Below are positions 8,024 through 16,511 of a stretch of 64,000 bases of DNA, one piece after another. Made by a program: the position numbers and the translations under genes. The number at the start of each line of letters is the position of its first letter. The first letter of the stretch is position 1. The notes beneath the pieces were generated by a model, which was given only the letters and a program-made list of their open reading frames with translations, was not told the DNA's origin and searched no databases. The stretch covers positions 124,001-188,000 of the forward strand of contig JAFWGA010000013.1 in NCBI GenBank assembly GCA_017515325.1, in the 5' to 3' direction. Source of the DNA: Blautia sp. GTDB taxonomy: Bacteria; Bacillota; Clostridia; Lachnospirales; Lachnospiraceae.

Positions 8024-9298
8024 ATGAAGGTTTTGATCATAGGCAGCGGCGGAAGAGAGCACGCCATCGCTTGGAGTGTTCATAAAAGTCCGCTGGTGGA
8101 TAAAATATACTGTGCGCCAGGAAACGCAGGGATTTCAGAGTTTGCTCAGTGTGTGGCGATAGGCGCAATGGAATTTGAAAAGCTGGCTGATTTTGCCGGA
8201 ACGGAAGGAATCGATCTTACCATAGTCGGGATGGATGACCCTTTGGTCGGGGGGATCGTGGATGTCTTTGAGGAAAGGGGGCTCCGAATTTTCGGCCCGC
8301 GTAAAAATGCTGCGATCCTGGAGGGCTCGAAGGCTTTCTCTAAGGACCTGATGAAAAAATACGGGATACCGACGGCAGCCTACGAGAATTTTTCCGATCC
8401 ATTGAAAGCTCTTGCATATCTGAGGGAAAAGGCGAGCTTTCCCATTGTCCTGAAGGCTGATGGCCTTGCCCTGGGAAAGGGAGTTCTGATCTGTCAGGAT
8501 TGGGAAGAGGCAAAAGAAGGAGTCCGCCAGATTATGCAGGACAGGAAATTTGGTGATGCCGGCCGGACCATGGTGGTGGAGGAGTTCCTGACCGGTCGGG
8601 AGGTGTCCGTTCTGGCCTTTGTTGACGGTAAGACGATCCGGCCCATGACTTCCGCCCAGGACCATAAGAGAGCCCAGGATGGCGACCGCGGACCAAATAC
8701 GGGAGGGATGGGAACCTTTTCCCCTAGCCCCTTTTATACGGAAGAGATTGACAAATGGTGCCAGGAGCATATTTTTCAGCCCACTGTGGACGCCATGGCT
8801 GCTGAAGGGCGTCCCTTTACCGGCATTATCTTCTTTGGCCTGATGTTGACCGGGGACGGCCCAAGGGTGCTGGAGTATAATGCCCGTTTCGGAGATCCGG
8901 AGGCCCAGGTTGTCCTGCCCCGCATGAAGAACGACCTGGTGGAGGTGATGCTGGCATGTCTGGACAGGAGACTGGATGAAATCGAACTGGAATTCGAAGA
9001 TAATGCCGCCGTCTGTGTCGTCTTGGCCAGTCAGGGATATCCGGTAAGCTATGAAAAAGGGATCCCCATCCATGGCTTCGGAAATTTCCGGGGCAGGGAA
9101 GGCTGTTATTGCTTCCACGCAGGGACAAAATACACAGACGGACATATCGTAACCAACGGGGGAAGGGTGCTGGGGATAACAGCTACGGGCAGTGACCTTA
9201 AGGAAGCCAGAAGGCGTGCCTATGAGGCGACAGAATGGATCACCTTTTCAAATAAATATATGAGGACGGATATCGGAAAAGCGATTGATGAACAATAA
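8024..9298 (+). CDS. purD: Phosphoribosylamine-glycine ligase (GAR synthetase)
   Basis: PurD is an ATP-grasp ligase that joins glycine to phosphoribosylamine. It begins with MKVLIIGSGGREHAIAW, the family N-terminal loop. The ATP-grasp core is seen in VLKADGLALGKGVLIC, DHKRAQDGDRGPNTGGMG and EYNARFGDPEAQ. At 424 residues it is full length. It ends the purE-M-N-D run; the next gene, 29 bases on, has an unrelated function. Confidence 0.97.
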   Translation: MKVLIIGSGGREHAIAWSVHKSPLVDKIYCAPGNAGISEFAQCVAIGAMEFEKLADFAGTEGIDLTIVGMDDPLVGGIVDVFEERGLRIFGPRKNAAILEGSKAFSKDLMKKYGIPTAAYENFSDPLKALAYLREKASFPIVLKADGLALGKGVLICQDWEEAKEGVRQIMQDRKFGDAGRTMVVEEFLTGREVSVLAFVDGKTIRPMTSAQDHKRAQDGDRGPNTGGMGTFSPSPFYTEEIDKWCQEHIFQPTVDAMAAEGRPFTGIIFFGLMLTGDGPRVLEYNARFGDPEAQVVLPRMKNDLVEVMLACLDRRLDEIELEFEDNAAVCVVLASQGYPVSYEKGIPIHGFGNFRGREGCYCFHAGTKYTDGHIVTNGGRVLGITATGSDLKEARRRAYEATEWITFSNKYMRTDIGKAIDEQ

Positions 9299-9327
9299 TC
9301 CGTTCAGCACATTAAGAGGAGACAATC

Positions 9328-10521
9328 ATGTACAGTGTAAGAAAAGTGACGCAGGACATGTACTGGGTAGGGGCAAGCGACCGAAGGCTGGCTCTGTTTG
9401 AGAATATTTATCCCATCCCCAGGGGAGTATCCTATAACTCCTATCTCATCCTGGATGAGAAGACGGTTCTGTTAGATACCGTGGATCGTTCGGTGAGCGC
9501 TCAGTTCCTGGAGAACCTGGCCTATGCCCTGGACGGAAGGCCGCTGGATTATCTGGTGGTAAACCATATGGAGCCGGACCACTGCGCTACCATTGAAGAG
9601 GTACTTTTGCGCTATCCTGAGATAAAGCTGGTGGGGAATGCCAAGACCTTTACGATGATGAAGCAGTTTTTTACCTTCGATGTGGATGCCCATGCCGTGA
9701 CGGTCAAGGAGGGGGATACTTTATGTGTCGGAAAACACACCCTTTCCTTTGTTATGATCCCCATGGTTCACTGGCCAGAGTGCATGGTGACCTATGATGC
9801 CTGTGACAAGGTACTTTTCAGTGCGGATGCCTTTGGTACCTTTGGCGCCTTGAGCGGCAATATCTTCGCGGACGAGGTGGATTTTGAGAGAGACTGGCTG
9901 GATGACGCCCGCAGATATCTGGTGAATATCGTAGGGAAATACGGGACACAGATTCTGACGGCCCTTAAGAAGGCTGCAACCTTGGACATCGCTGTGATCT
10001 GTCCCCTTCACGGCCCGATCTGGAGGGATAATCTGGGCTGGTTTATCGACAAATATCAGACCTGGGCCAGCTATACGCCGGAAGAGCATCGTGTTCTGAT
10101 CCTCTATGCTACGATCTATGGGGATACGCAAAGCGCTGTAAACGCCCTGGCCGGCAAGCTGGCAGAGGCAGGGGAGAGGAACATCGCCATGTACGATGTG
10201 TCCGTAACGGATCCCTCCTATCTCCTGGCGGAAGCCTTCCGCTGTGACAGGATCGTCTTTGCCTGCCCTACCTATAATGCCGGCATTTTCCCCAAAATGG
10301 AAACCCTCTTGTGTGAGCTCGGCGCTCATAACTTTCAGAGACGCAAGGCGGCAGTGATCGAGAACGGGACCTGGGCTATTTCTTCCGGCAAGCTGATTCG
10401 CGCTAAACTGGAAGCCATGAAAGAGGTGCAGGTCTTTGATCAGACACTGACAGTGAAATCCTCACTGAAAGAGGATCAGCTTAGCTCACTGGATGCAATT
10501 GTCGCTTTTTTGACGGAATAA
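9328..10521 (+). CDS. fprA: FprA-type flavodiiron protein
   Basis: A 397-residue A-type flavoprotein that reduces O2 (or NO) in the cytoplasm of anaerobes. Residues 1-250 form the metallo-beta-lactamase-like di-iron domain, with ligands in HMEPDHCATIEE, VHWPECM, SADAFG and CPLHGPIW. Residues 255-397 form a flavodoxin domain with the FMN loop LYATIYGDTQSAV. There is no added rubredoxin domain, so electrons must come from a separate donor. Expected role is oxygen detoxification. Confidence 0.93.
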   Translation: MYSVRKVTQDMYWVGASDRRLALFENIYPIPRGVSYNSYLILDEKTVLLDTVDRSVSAQFLENLAYALDGRPLDYLVVNHMEPDHCATIEEVLLRYPEIKLVGNAKTFTMMKQFFTFDVDAHAVTVKEGDTLCVGKHTLSFVMIPMVHWPECMVTYDACDKVLFSADAFGTFGALSGNIFADEVDFERDWLDDARRYLVNIVGKYGTQILTALKKAATLDIAVICPLHGPIWRDNLGWFIDKYQTWASYTPEEHRVLILYATIYGDTQSAVNALAGKLAEAGERNIAMYDVSVTDPSYLLAEAFRCDRIVFACPTYNAGIFPKMETLLCELGAHNFQRRKAAVIENGTWAISSGKLIRAKLEAMKEVQVFDQTLTVKSSLKEDQLSSLDAIVAFLTE

Positions 10522-10534
10522 AGGAATGAAGAGA

Positions 10535-11305
10535 ATGGCTAAGACAACAGAACAGATTGTCCGGGAGCTTCTTCAGGCAAAAAGCATATTTGCCGCCTAC
10601 TCTCAGGCAACAAAAATGCCCTTTGTAACCTGTGATCCGGTCAGCTTTAACGATCAGATCTGGCTTTTTTCTTCCCAGGATCTGCTGAAGGAATTTGCGA
10701 AAAAACAGATGGAGGAAAAGAACATTCTGATGGGAATGAGGTACGATCAGAAGGATTATCGGCACCTGTTCTCCACCCTGCTGTGTATTGATGTCAACAG
10801 TGTGATGTTTGTCAATGAAGAGGGGACGGCAGAGCTGCCTCTTTCGTCCTTTGTCCACAGAGCAGATCCCGAAAATGTGCCGAAGGAAAAAAGACCCTTT
10901 CTGAATCCCCAGCTGCAGCTTTGCGGCCTGTATTTTATGCAGGAGCTGAGACGGCCGGTGCCGCCGCAGGAGAGAAAGAATCTGAAGGCTCAGGAGGAGG
11001 AACTGATTGCTATTTTGAAAAGATCCCAGTTTCTGGTGCCTATGGAGGTTACGGGAGAGGAAGAAAAGAGAATCAGTGTTCCTTATCTGAAGAATAAGGA
11101 AGGGGATATCCTGCAGCCGATTTTTTCAGACAGTCTGGAGTTTCAACGCTTTGCCCAGGGAAAGAAGCTTAGGGCTGCCAAAGTGGACTTTGCCAAGCTG
11201 CCGGGATTGCTCCTGGAGCAGGCCAAGGGAATGGTGATCAATCCCAAGGGCTTCAATCTCATTCTGAACCGCGATCAGCTCAAACGGATTGCACAGCAGA
11301 ATTAA
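10535..11305 (+). CDS. SseB-like domain protein
   Basis: The C-terminal half, from about residue 145, resembles the SseB N-terminal domain (PF07179): FLVPMEV, ISVPYLKNKEGDILQPIF, FAQGKKLRAAKVDF and GMVINPKGFNLILNRDQL. The first 130 residues look like a second, more divergent copy. The family has no established enzymatic role in Firmicutes. ATG 10535 (MAKTTEQ) was preferred over ATG 10526 because AAGGAA at 10521-10526 is correctly spaced only for the later one. The protein has no signal peptide. Confidence 0.75.
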   Translation: MAKTTEQIVRELLQAKSIFAAYSQATKMPFVTCDPVSFNDQIWLFSSQDLLKEFAKKQMEEKNILMGMRYDQKDYRHLFSTLLCIDVNSVMFVNEEGTAELPLSSFVHRADPENVPKEKRPFLNPQLQLCGLYFMQELRRPVPPQERKNLKAQEEELIAILKRSQFLVPMEVTGEEEKRISVPYLKNKEGDILQPIFSDSLEFQRFAQGKKLRAAKVDFAKLPGLLLEQAKGMVINPKGFNLILNRDQLKRIAQQN

Positions 11306-11313
11306 CCTGATGG

Positions 11314-11356
11314 TAGCAAACGACAAAGTAAAGTTTACTTTGTCGTTTGCTATAAT
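11314..11356. promoter_or_regulatory. Perfect 39-base palindrome overlapping a TATAAT, upstream of clpC
   Basis: Bases 11314-11332 and 11334-11352 are perfect 19-base inverted repeats around a single G. The right arm runs into TATAAT at 11351-11356, 25 bases before the clpC start. The -35 region is poor, and there is no T-run to make this a classical terminator. A shorter relative with the same core (AACGACAAA...TTTGTCGTT) lies at 44271-44293 before the STAS gene. It may be an operator for a dimeric repressor or a mobile palindrome. It does not match the CtsR heptad repeat. Confidence 0.6.
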
Positions 11357-11381
11357 AGGGGCGGAAGGGAGGAAGTAATTG

Positions 11382-14354
11382 ATGCAAAACCGATGGACGG
11401 CCCAGGCATGGCAGGCCCTGAAGGCTGCAGAACAGACAGCCCAGGGCTTGCGTCACAATTATATTGGGACAGAACATCTGCTTGCCGGGCTGCTGTCGCA
11501 GAGAGATACGATTATAGGCAGAACTCTGGAGGAGTTTAAGGTAGAGCCGAAGGAGCTGCTGAAGCTGATCCAGAATCTGGTTGCGCCCTATGAAACCGAA
11601 GAGGAAGAGCAGGAAAACCAGAAGGAGAATTTATCACAGGATACTTTGGAATCTGCTCAGGAAGAGGAAGCCAAATCCGATCCAGAGGAGTCTTCTCAAG
11701 ACCAGATGGAAGACGTCCTGTTCCACCTTCTGGAATCCATGAAGGACGCAGAAATCACCCTTGTGAATAAGGACAGCACCGGGGCAGTAGATGAGATACA
11801 GATCAAGGCAGATGAGGCTGATCCAACACAAAGGGATCAGGAACCAGGGGAAAAGGAAACAGACACCGAAGCCGAAACAGCCGAGGGAGATTCTATGCCC
11901 CAGGATTTCAAAAGCTTCATGGGAAATCTCCTAAAGGAACTGAAACCCAGGATTAAGGCAGTTTCCGGCAGGACTGACGAAAAGAGTGAGGAGGCCTCAC
12001 AGGGAGGGGAAGACGTCTCCGGACAGGCTCCTCCTCCTTTGCAGGAGGAAAAGAAAGACTGGGAGGAGCTCCTCCGGGAGACTAAAATACCGGAGCAGAG
12101 GAGGGAAGACAGGTCCTTGTCCTACACCCCTCGGTTGGAATATGTCCTTGAGGAAGCGATGGAGGATGCCCGGGAGAGAAATGAGGCATTGCCGGGTACG
12201 GCACATCTATTGCTGGCCATGCTTCGGGATACCGAATGCCTGGGAACCCGTCTTCTTTATACAATGGGGATAAATGTCCAGAAGCTCTATGCGGCAGTCC
12301 TTGGGGCAATGGGCTGGGATCCTGGTGCTGCCTACACGGAGCTGGGTACGGCACAGGGAGGGGACGGAAATTCCCTTACTCCTACTCTTGACCGGTTTTC
12401 CCGTGACCTGACCGCCCTGGCGGCAGAGGGAAAGCTGGATCCTGTGGTGGGCAGAGAGCCTCAGATGCTCCGTCTGATCCAGATCCTTTGCCGCCGGACA
12501 AAGAATAATCCCTGCCTGACAGGAGAACCAGGCGTCGGAAAGACGGCAATTGTGGAGGCCTTGGCACAGAGGATTGCACAGGGCCGGGTTCCCGAGCCGA
12601 TGAAGGACAAAAGACTGGTGGCGCTGGATATGGCCGGCATGGTTGCCGGGACAAAGTACAGGGGAGAATTCGAGGACAGGATCCGTAAGCTGCTGGAGGA
12701 AGTCAGGGGACATTCCCATGTACTGCTCTTCATCGATGAATTGCACACGATAATCGGAGCCGGGGGAGCAGAGGGTTCCCTTGATGCTGCCAATATCCTT
12801 AAGCCGGCTTTGTCCCGAGGGGAATTGCAGGTCATTGGCGCTACGACTCAGGAAGAATATCGCAAATATATCGAGAAAGATGCAGCACTGGAGAGAAGAT
12901 TTGCTCCCGTAGTCGTGGAAGAACCAACCAGGGAGGAGACCATGGACATTCTTTCGGGACTACGTCCTCTCTATGAGGATTACCATAAAGTCCGGATCGA
13001 GGATGAAGCCTTGGCGGCAGCCGTGGAACTGTCGTCCCGCTATATCAGTGACCGCTTTCAGCCGGATAAGGCCATTGACGTCATGGATGAAGCAGCCGCA
13101 AGGGCAAAGCTGAAAGAACAAGTAGCCCAAGCCGATACCATGAAATGGGAAAGCGAGAGGGAGAGGCTTCATGCTGAACTGGAGCTGGCCGTTCGTCAGG
13201 GAGATCTTGAGAAGGCTTTTTCTGTCAACCAGGAACTGGAACAGGTAAAGGCATATCTGGATGACCTTGAGGGCAAGGCAGAGGAAGAGCCCCTGACAGC
13301 TCAGACGGTGGGAGCCGGGGATATTGCAGCCGTGGTTGGCGAATGGACGAAAATCCCGGTTCACCAGTTGACACAGTCGGAAACGGAACGGCTGGCCGGA
13401 CTGGAACAGGAGCTGCATAAGAGAGTAATCGGACAGGATGAAGCTGTCCGTGCGGTTGCCCAGGCTGTCAAGAGAGGAAGGACAGGGCTGAAAAACCCCA
13501 ATCGGCCGATCGGTTCGTTTCTTTTCCTGGGACCTACAGGTGTGGGAAAAACAGAATTGTCTAAGGCATTGGCTGAGAGTGTCTTTGGCGATGAACAGAA
13601 TATGATCCGGGTCGACATGTCAGAATATATGGAAAAGCACAGTGTTTCCAGACTGATCGGCTCCCCGCCCGGCTATGTCGGTTTTGAGGACGGTGGCCAG
13701 CTCTCCGAGAAGGTGAGAAGACATCCCTACAGTGTCGTCCTTTTTGACGAGATCGAGAAAGCGCACCCGGATGTTTTCAATATTCTTCTGCAGGTTCTTG
13801 ACGATGGACACATAACAGATACCCATGGAAGGAAAGTGGATTTCAGGCAGACAATCATTATTATGACCTCCAATGCCGGGGCTCAGGCCATTGTAGAACC
13901 CAAAAAGCTGGGATTTGTGGCCCGGAACGACAGCGCCCAGGACTACAAGAGAATGTCCGACGGGGTAATGGAGGAGGTCAGGAGAATATTCAGACCGGAA
14001 TTCCTGAATCGTATTGATGAAATTATGGTTTTCCATATGCTGAATCATCAGGAGGTAAGGGAGATTGTAGACCTTCTCCTGACAGAGCTTCAAAGCCGCT
14101 GTGCTGATGCTTTGGATATTACCCTTGAGATCTCGGAGGAGGTTCGGAATGAAACGGCCAAGGCAGGATTTGACCCGAAGTACGGGGCAAGGCCCATCAG
14201 AAGGCTGATTCAGACCTGGCTGGAGGACCAGCTGGCCTCTGCCATGCTCGAAGGGAGCATACATCGGACAGACCACGTAAAGGCGATTTGGGAGGATGGC
14301 AAGGTCGTGCTGCAGCCCGTTTTGGCAAATGATCTTGGAAAGGAAGAAAGGTAG
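11382..14354 (+). CDS. clpC: ClpC-type AAA+ unfoldase with acidic insertion between the N-domain repeats
   Basis: A 990-residue Hsp100 ATPase that would unfold proteins for ClpP. Clp-N repeat 1 covers residues 3-67 and repeat 2 about 246-310; between them lie about 178 mostly acidic, low-complexity residues not found in typical ClpC. Walker A of domain 1 is GEPGVGKT near 381 and of domain 2 GPTGVGKT near 717. A UVR-like middle segment lies near 590-640. LGF near 842-844 fits the ClpP-docking tripeptide. ATG 11382 follows GGGAGGAAG; a TTG at 11379 is also possible. As in Bacillus, radA lies downstream, but ctsR and mcsAB are absent here. Confidence 0.92.
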   Translation: MQNRWTAQAWQALKAAEQTAQGLRHNYIGTEHLLAGLLSQRDTIIGRTLEEFKVEPKELLKLIQNLVAPYETEEEEQENQKENLSQDTLESAQEEEAKSDPEESSQDQMEDVLFHLLESMKDAEITLVNKDSTGAVDEIQIKADEADPTQRDQEPGEKETDTEAETAEGDSMPQDFKSFMGNLLKELKPRIKAVSGRTDEKSEEASQGGEDVSGQAPPPLQEEKKDWEELLRETKIPEQRREDRSLSYTPRLEYVLEEAMEDARERNEALPGTAHLLLAMLRDTECLGTRLLYTMGINVQKLYAAVLGAMGWDPGAAYTELGTAQGGDGNSLTPTLDRFSRDLTALAAEGKLDPVVGREPQMLRLIQILCRRTKNNPCLTGEPGVGKTAIVEALAQRIAQGRVPEPMKDKRLVALDMAGMVAGTKYRGEFEDRIRKLLEEVRGHSHVLLFIDELHTIIGAGGAEGSLDAANILKPALSRGELQVIGATTQEEYRKYIEKDAALERRFAPVVVEEPTREETMDILSGLRPLYEDYHKVRIEDEALAAAVELSSRYISDRFQPDKAIDVMDEAAARAKLKEQVAQADTMKWESERERLHAELELAVRQGDLEKAFSVNQELEQVKAYLDDLEGKAEEEPLTAQTVGAGDIAAVVGEWTKIPVHQLTQSETERLAGLEQELHKRVIGQDEAVRAVAQAVKRGRTGLKNPNRPIGSFLFLGPTGVGKTELSKALAESVFGDEQNMIRVDMSEYMEKHSVSRLIGSPPGYVGFEDGGQLSEKVRRHPYSVVLFDEIEKAHPDVFNILLQVLDDGHITDTHGRKVDFRQTIIIMTSNAGAQAIVEPKKLGFVARNDSAQDYKRMSDGVMEEVRRIFRPEFLNRIDEIMVFHMLNHQEVREIVDLLLTELQSRCADALDITLEISEEVRNETAKAGFDPKYGARPIRRLIQTWLEDQLASAMLEGSIHRTDHVKAIWEDGKVVLQPVLANDLGKEER

Positions 14355-14356
14355 CC

Positions 14357-14773
14357 ATGGCAGTAGTAGAGGAATTGATCCGGTCTCAGAGTGATGGGAC
14401 CTTGAGCTTTGGAAATTACAAGCTGGCAGAAAAGGCGAAGCGGTCAGATTTTGTGTTTCACGAGGATGTCTACAAGATAAAAACATATTTTGAGATCACC
14501 CGTCTGGAAAAGAATGAGCTCTTTGCCTATGAATCTGTGCCGGGAACGGCGGTGAGTGATTATAGGCAGGAGGATGACGGCCTTTTCTTCAGAGTGGAGG
14601 GGGCAAAGGATGCCCAGATCACGGTAGGGCTTGAACCGGAGACGGAATATATCGTTCTGATTAACGGCAGCAGTACCGGCTCCATGAAAACGAACCTGGG
14701 AGGCAAGCTTTCCTTTGGGATAGAGCTGGAAAACGCTTCTGAGATGGTGGAAGTCCGGATCAGGAAGGCATAG
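14357..14773 (+). CDS. Conserved hypothetical protein between clpC and radA
   Basis: A 138-residue soluble protein without signal peptide or membrane helix. It starts 3 bases after the clpC stop and is followed by radA after 13 bases, so the three are very likely one operon. The second half looks like beta strands (AQITVGLEPETEYIVLING, then KLSFGIELENA). Database entries for similar proteins have, as I recall, been labelled endosialidase; I see no catalytic motif to support that name and leave the function open. Confidence 0.75.
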   Translation: MAVVEELIRSQSDGTLSFGNYKLAEKAKRSDFVFHEDVYKIKTYFEITRLEKNELFAYESVPGTAVSDYRQEDDGLFFRVEGAKDAQITVGLEPETEYIVLINGSSTGSMKTNLGGKLSFGIELENASEMVEVRIRKA

Positions 14774-14786
14774 GAAGAACAGGAAA

Positions 14787-16157
14787 ATGCCCAAAGCAAA
14801 AAAACTAGTTTATTATTGTACGGAATGCGGATTTGAGTCCTCAAAATGGATGGGACAGTGTCCCGGCTGCAGGCAATGGAATACCTTTGCCGAAGAGCCT
14901 GTCCCGGTAAAGCAGCCTGCTGTGGGAGGAAGCCGTTCGGCGGAACGCGCTGTACCAAAAACGCTGAGGGAAATTCCGGCTGCTGCCGAAGAGAGGGTCT
15001 CGACCGGTATCGTCGAGCTGGACCGTGTTCTGGGCGGAGGCATAGTCGGTGGTTCCCTGATCCTGGTAGGAGGAGATCCGGGGATCGGCAAGTCTACCTT
15101 GCTTCTTCAGGTCTGCCGGAACCTGGCTCTGGACGGACGTCAGGTCTTATACATTTCCGGGGAGGAGTCCCTCAGGCAGATCCGGCTGAGGGCTGACAGG
15201 CTCGGCGAATTCAGGGATTCACTCAGGTTTTTGTGCGAGACGGATCTGGGGGAAGTGCGTCAGGTGCTGGAAACGATAAAGCCCCAGATTGCCGTTATCG
15301 ATTCGATCCAGACCATGTATGACCAGGAAGTGGGAGCGGCGCCGGGGAGTGTATCTCAGGTGCGGGAGGCTACCAATGTTTTTTTGCAGCTGGCGAAGGG
15401 TTTGGGCATTACCGTATTTCTGGTAGGCCATGTGACCAAGGAGGGTAACGTGGCTGGCCCGCGTGTCCTGGAGCACATGGTGGATACCGTCCTGTATTTT
15501 GAGGGTGACAGGTTTGCCTCCTACCGGATTTTGCGGGCGGTAAAAAATCGGTTCGGTTCTACCAATGAGATCGGTGTTTTTGAAATGAAGGATACCGGCC
15601 TGGATGAAGTGAGAAATCCTTCAGAGTATATGCTGGAGGGAAAGCCTACAGGAAGCTCCGGCTCCGTTGTCACCTGTGCCATGGAAGGAACACGTCCCCT
15701 CCTGGTAGAGGTTCAGGCTCTGGTCTGTCGCAGCAGCTTCGGTCTTCCCCGCAGGACGGCCGTAGGCGCAGATTATGGCCGAGTAAACATGCTCTTGGCC
15801 GTTCTGGAGAAAAAGGCCAGGCTTTCTCTTTCAGACTACGATGCCTATGTCAATGTGACGGGCGGCATTCGCATGAATGAACCTGCCATTGACCTGGGGA
15901 TCATTCTGGCGGTTTTTTCCAGCTACCGTGACAGAGTTATCCCTGATTCTGTTGTCGCCTTCGGGGAGGTCGGCTTAAGCGGGGAGGTCAGGTCTGTGAG
16001 CATGGCCGCCCAGCGTGTCCAGGAGGCAAAAAAACTGGGTTTTACCACTGTGGTGCTGCCGGCCGTGTGTAAAAGGTCAGTCAAAAAGCCGGATGGGATG
16101 CAGATGATTTATGTCAGCTGGCTGAACGAAGCGATAGCCTATTTCAGCCAAGGATAA
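14787..16157 (+). CDS. radA: DNA repair protein RadA/Sms
   Basis: RadA is a RecA-like ATPase and branch-migration helicase in recombinational repair. It begins with a C4 zinc finger (CTECGFESSKWMGQCPGC), followed by Walker A GGDPGIGKST near residue 95, the RadA-specific KNRFGS motif, and a C-terminal Lon-like domain that includes YVNVTGGIRMNEPAIDLG. The 456 residues are full length. Its position after clpC is conserved in Firmicutes. Confidence 0.97.
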   Translation: MPKAKKLVYYCTECGFESSKWMGQCPGCRQWNTFAEEPVPVKQPAVGGSRSAERAVPKTLREIPAAAEERVSTGIVELDRVLGGGIVGGSLILVGGDPGIGKSTLLLQVCRNLALDGRQVLYISGEESLRQIRLRADRLGEFRDSLRFLCETDLGEVRQVLETIKPQIAVIDSIQTMYDQEVGAAPGSVSQVREATNVFLQLAKGLGITVFLVGHVTKEGNVAGPRVLEHMVDTVLYFEGDRFASYRILRAVKNRFGSTNEIGVFEMKDTGLDEVRNPSEYMLEGKPTGSSGSVVTCAMEGTRPLLVEVQALVCRSSFGLPRRTAVGADYGRVNMLLAVLEKKARLSLSDYDAYVNVTGGIRMNEPAIDLGIILAVFSSYRDRVIPDSVVAFGEVGLSGEVRSVSMAAQRVQEAKKLGFTTVVLPAVCKRSVKKPDGMQMIYVSWLNEAIAYFSQG

Positions 16158-16215
16158 CAGGAAAACAATGACGGAACAGGTATCGGCAAATCCAGCGTAC
16201 TGTATATAGTGACAT

Positions 16216-16267
16216 AGCCCCATGACTGCGGATCAGATCTTCGTCCGCTGCATGGGGCTTTTTATTT
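16216..16267 (+). terminator. Rho-independent terminator after radA
   Basis: Arms AGCCCCATG (16216-16224) and CATGGGGCT (16251-16259) with an inner GCGGA/TCCGC stem, followed by a T-rich run. It closes the clpC-radA unit. The 354-base gap to topA also holds an E-type repeat copy on the minus strand and a possible topA promoter. Confidence 0.85.
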
Positions 16268-16287
16268 TCCTCTCTCTTGTTTTTTAC

Positions 16288-16316
16288 TTGCAAGATGGAT
16301 CAATATGTTGTATGCT
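16288..16316 (+). promoter_or_regulatory. Candidate sigma-A promoter for topA
   Basis: TTGCAA (16288-16293), 17 bases, then TATGCT (16311-16316), 196 bases before the topA start. Both boxes are reasonable matches with ideal spacing. If used, the E-type repeat at 16351-16400 would lie in the topA leader. Prediction from sequence only. Confidence 0.4.
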
Positions 16317-16350
16317 TCTGAAAGTTTCTGCGCAATTTTGCAACAAGTTC

Positions 16351-16400
16351 GACCTGTGCGGTCACTAAAGTGACCGATCCCAACGGCATTCGCAAAATCG
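16351..16400 (-). repeat. E-type intergenic repeat, copy 1
   Basis: Read on the minus strand, this shares the core GATCGGTcacttTAGTGACCGCACAGG-like pattern, split here into GCGAATGCCGTTGGGATCGG and TAGTGACCGCACAGG, with copies at 44843-44900 and 56071-56115. A fragment lies at 20073-20108. Its GGTCAC/GTGACC arms can form a small hairpin. A chance open frame across it encodes an AVGIGHFSDRTGR-like peptide, which I regard as noncoding. Confidence 0.65.
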
Positions 16401-16511
16401 TACTTCGGTTTAAACGGCTGCTGAGCAACTGTATTTTGCGTATTGCCTTGGTGAGTGCAGGCTGAAAACCTGCCTTTAAAGTTGAGCTGAATTCTAAGAG
16501 GAGAAGTAACC

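Noticed and set aside
11314-11352. CtsR operator before clpC
   Set aside because: The site is a perfect palindrome and lacks the direct heptad repeat of CtsR boxes.
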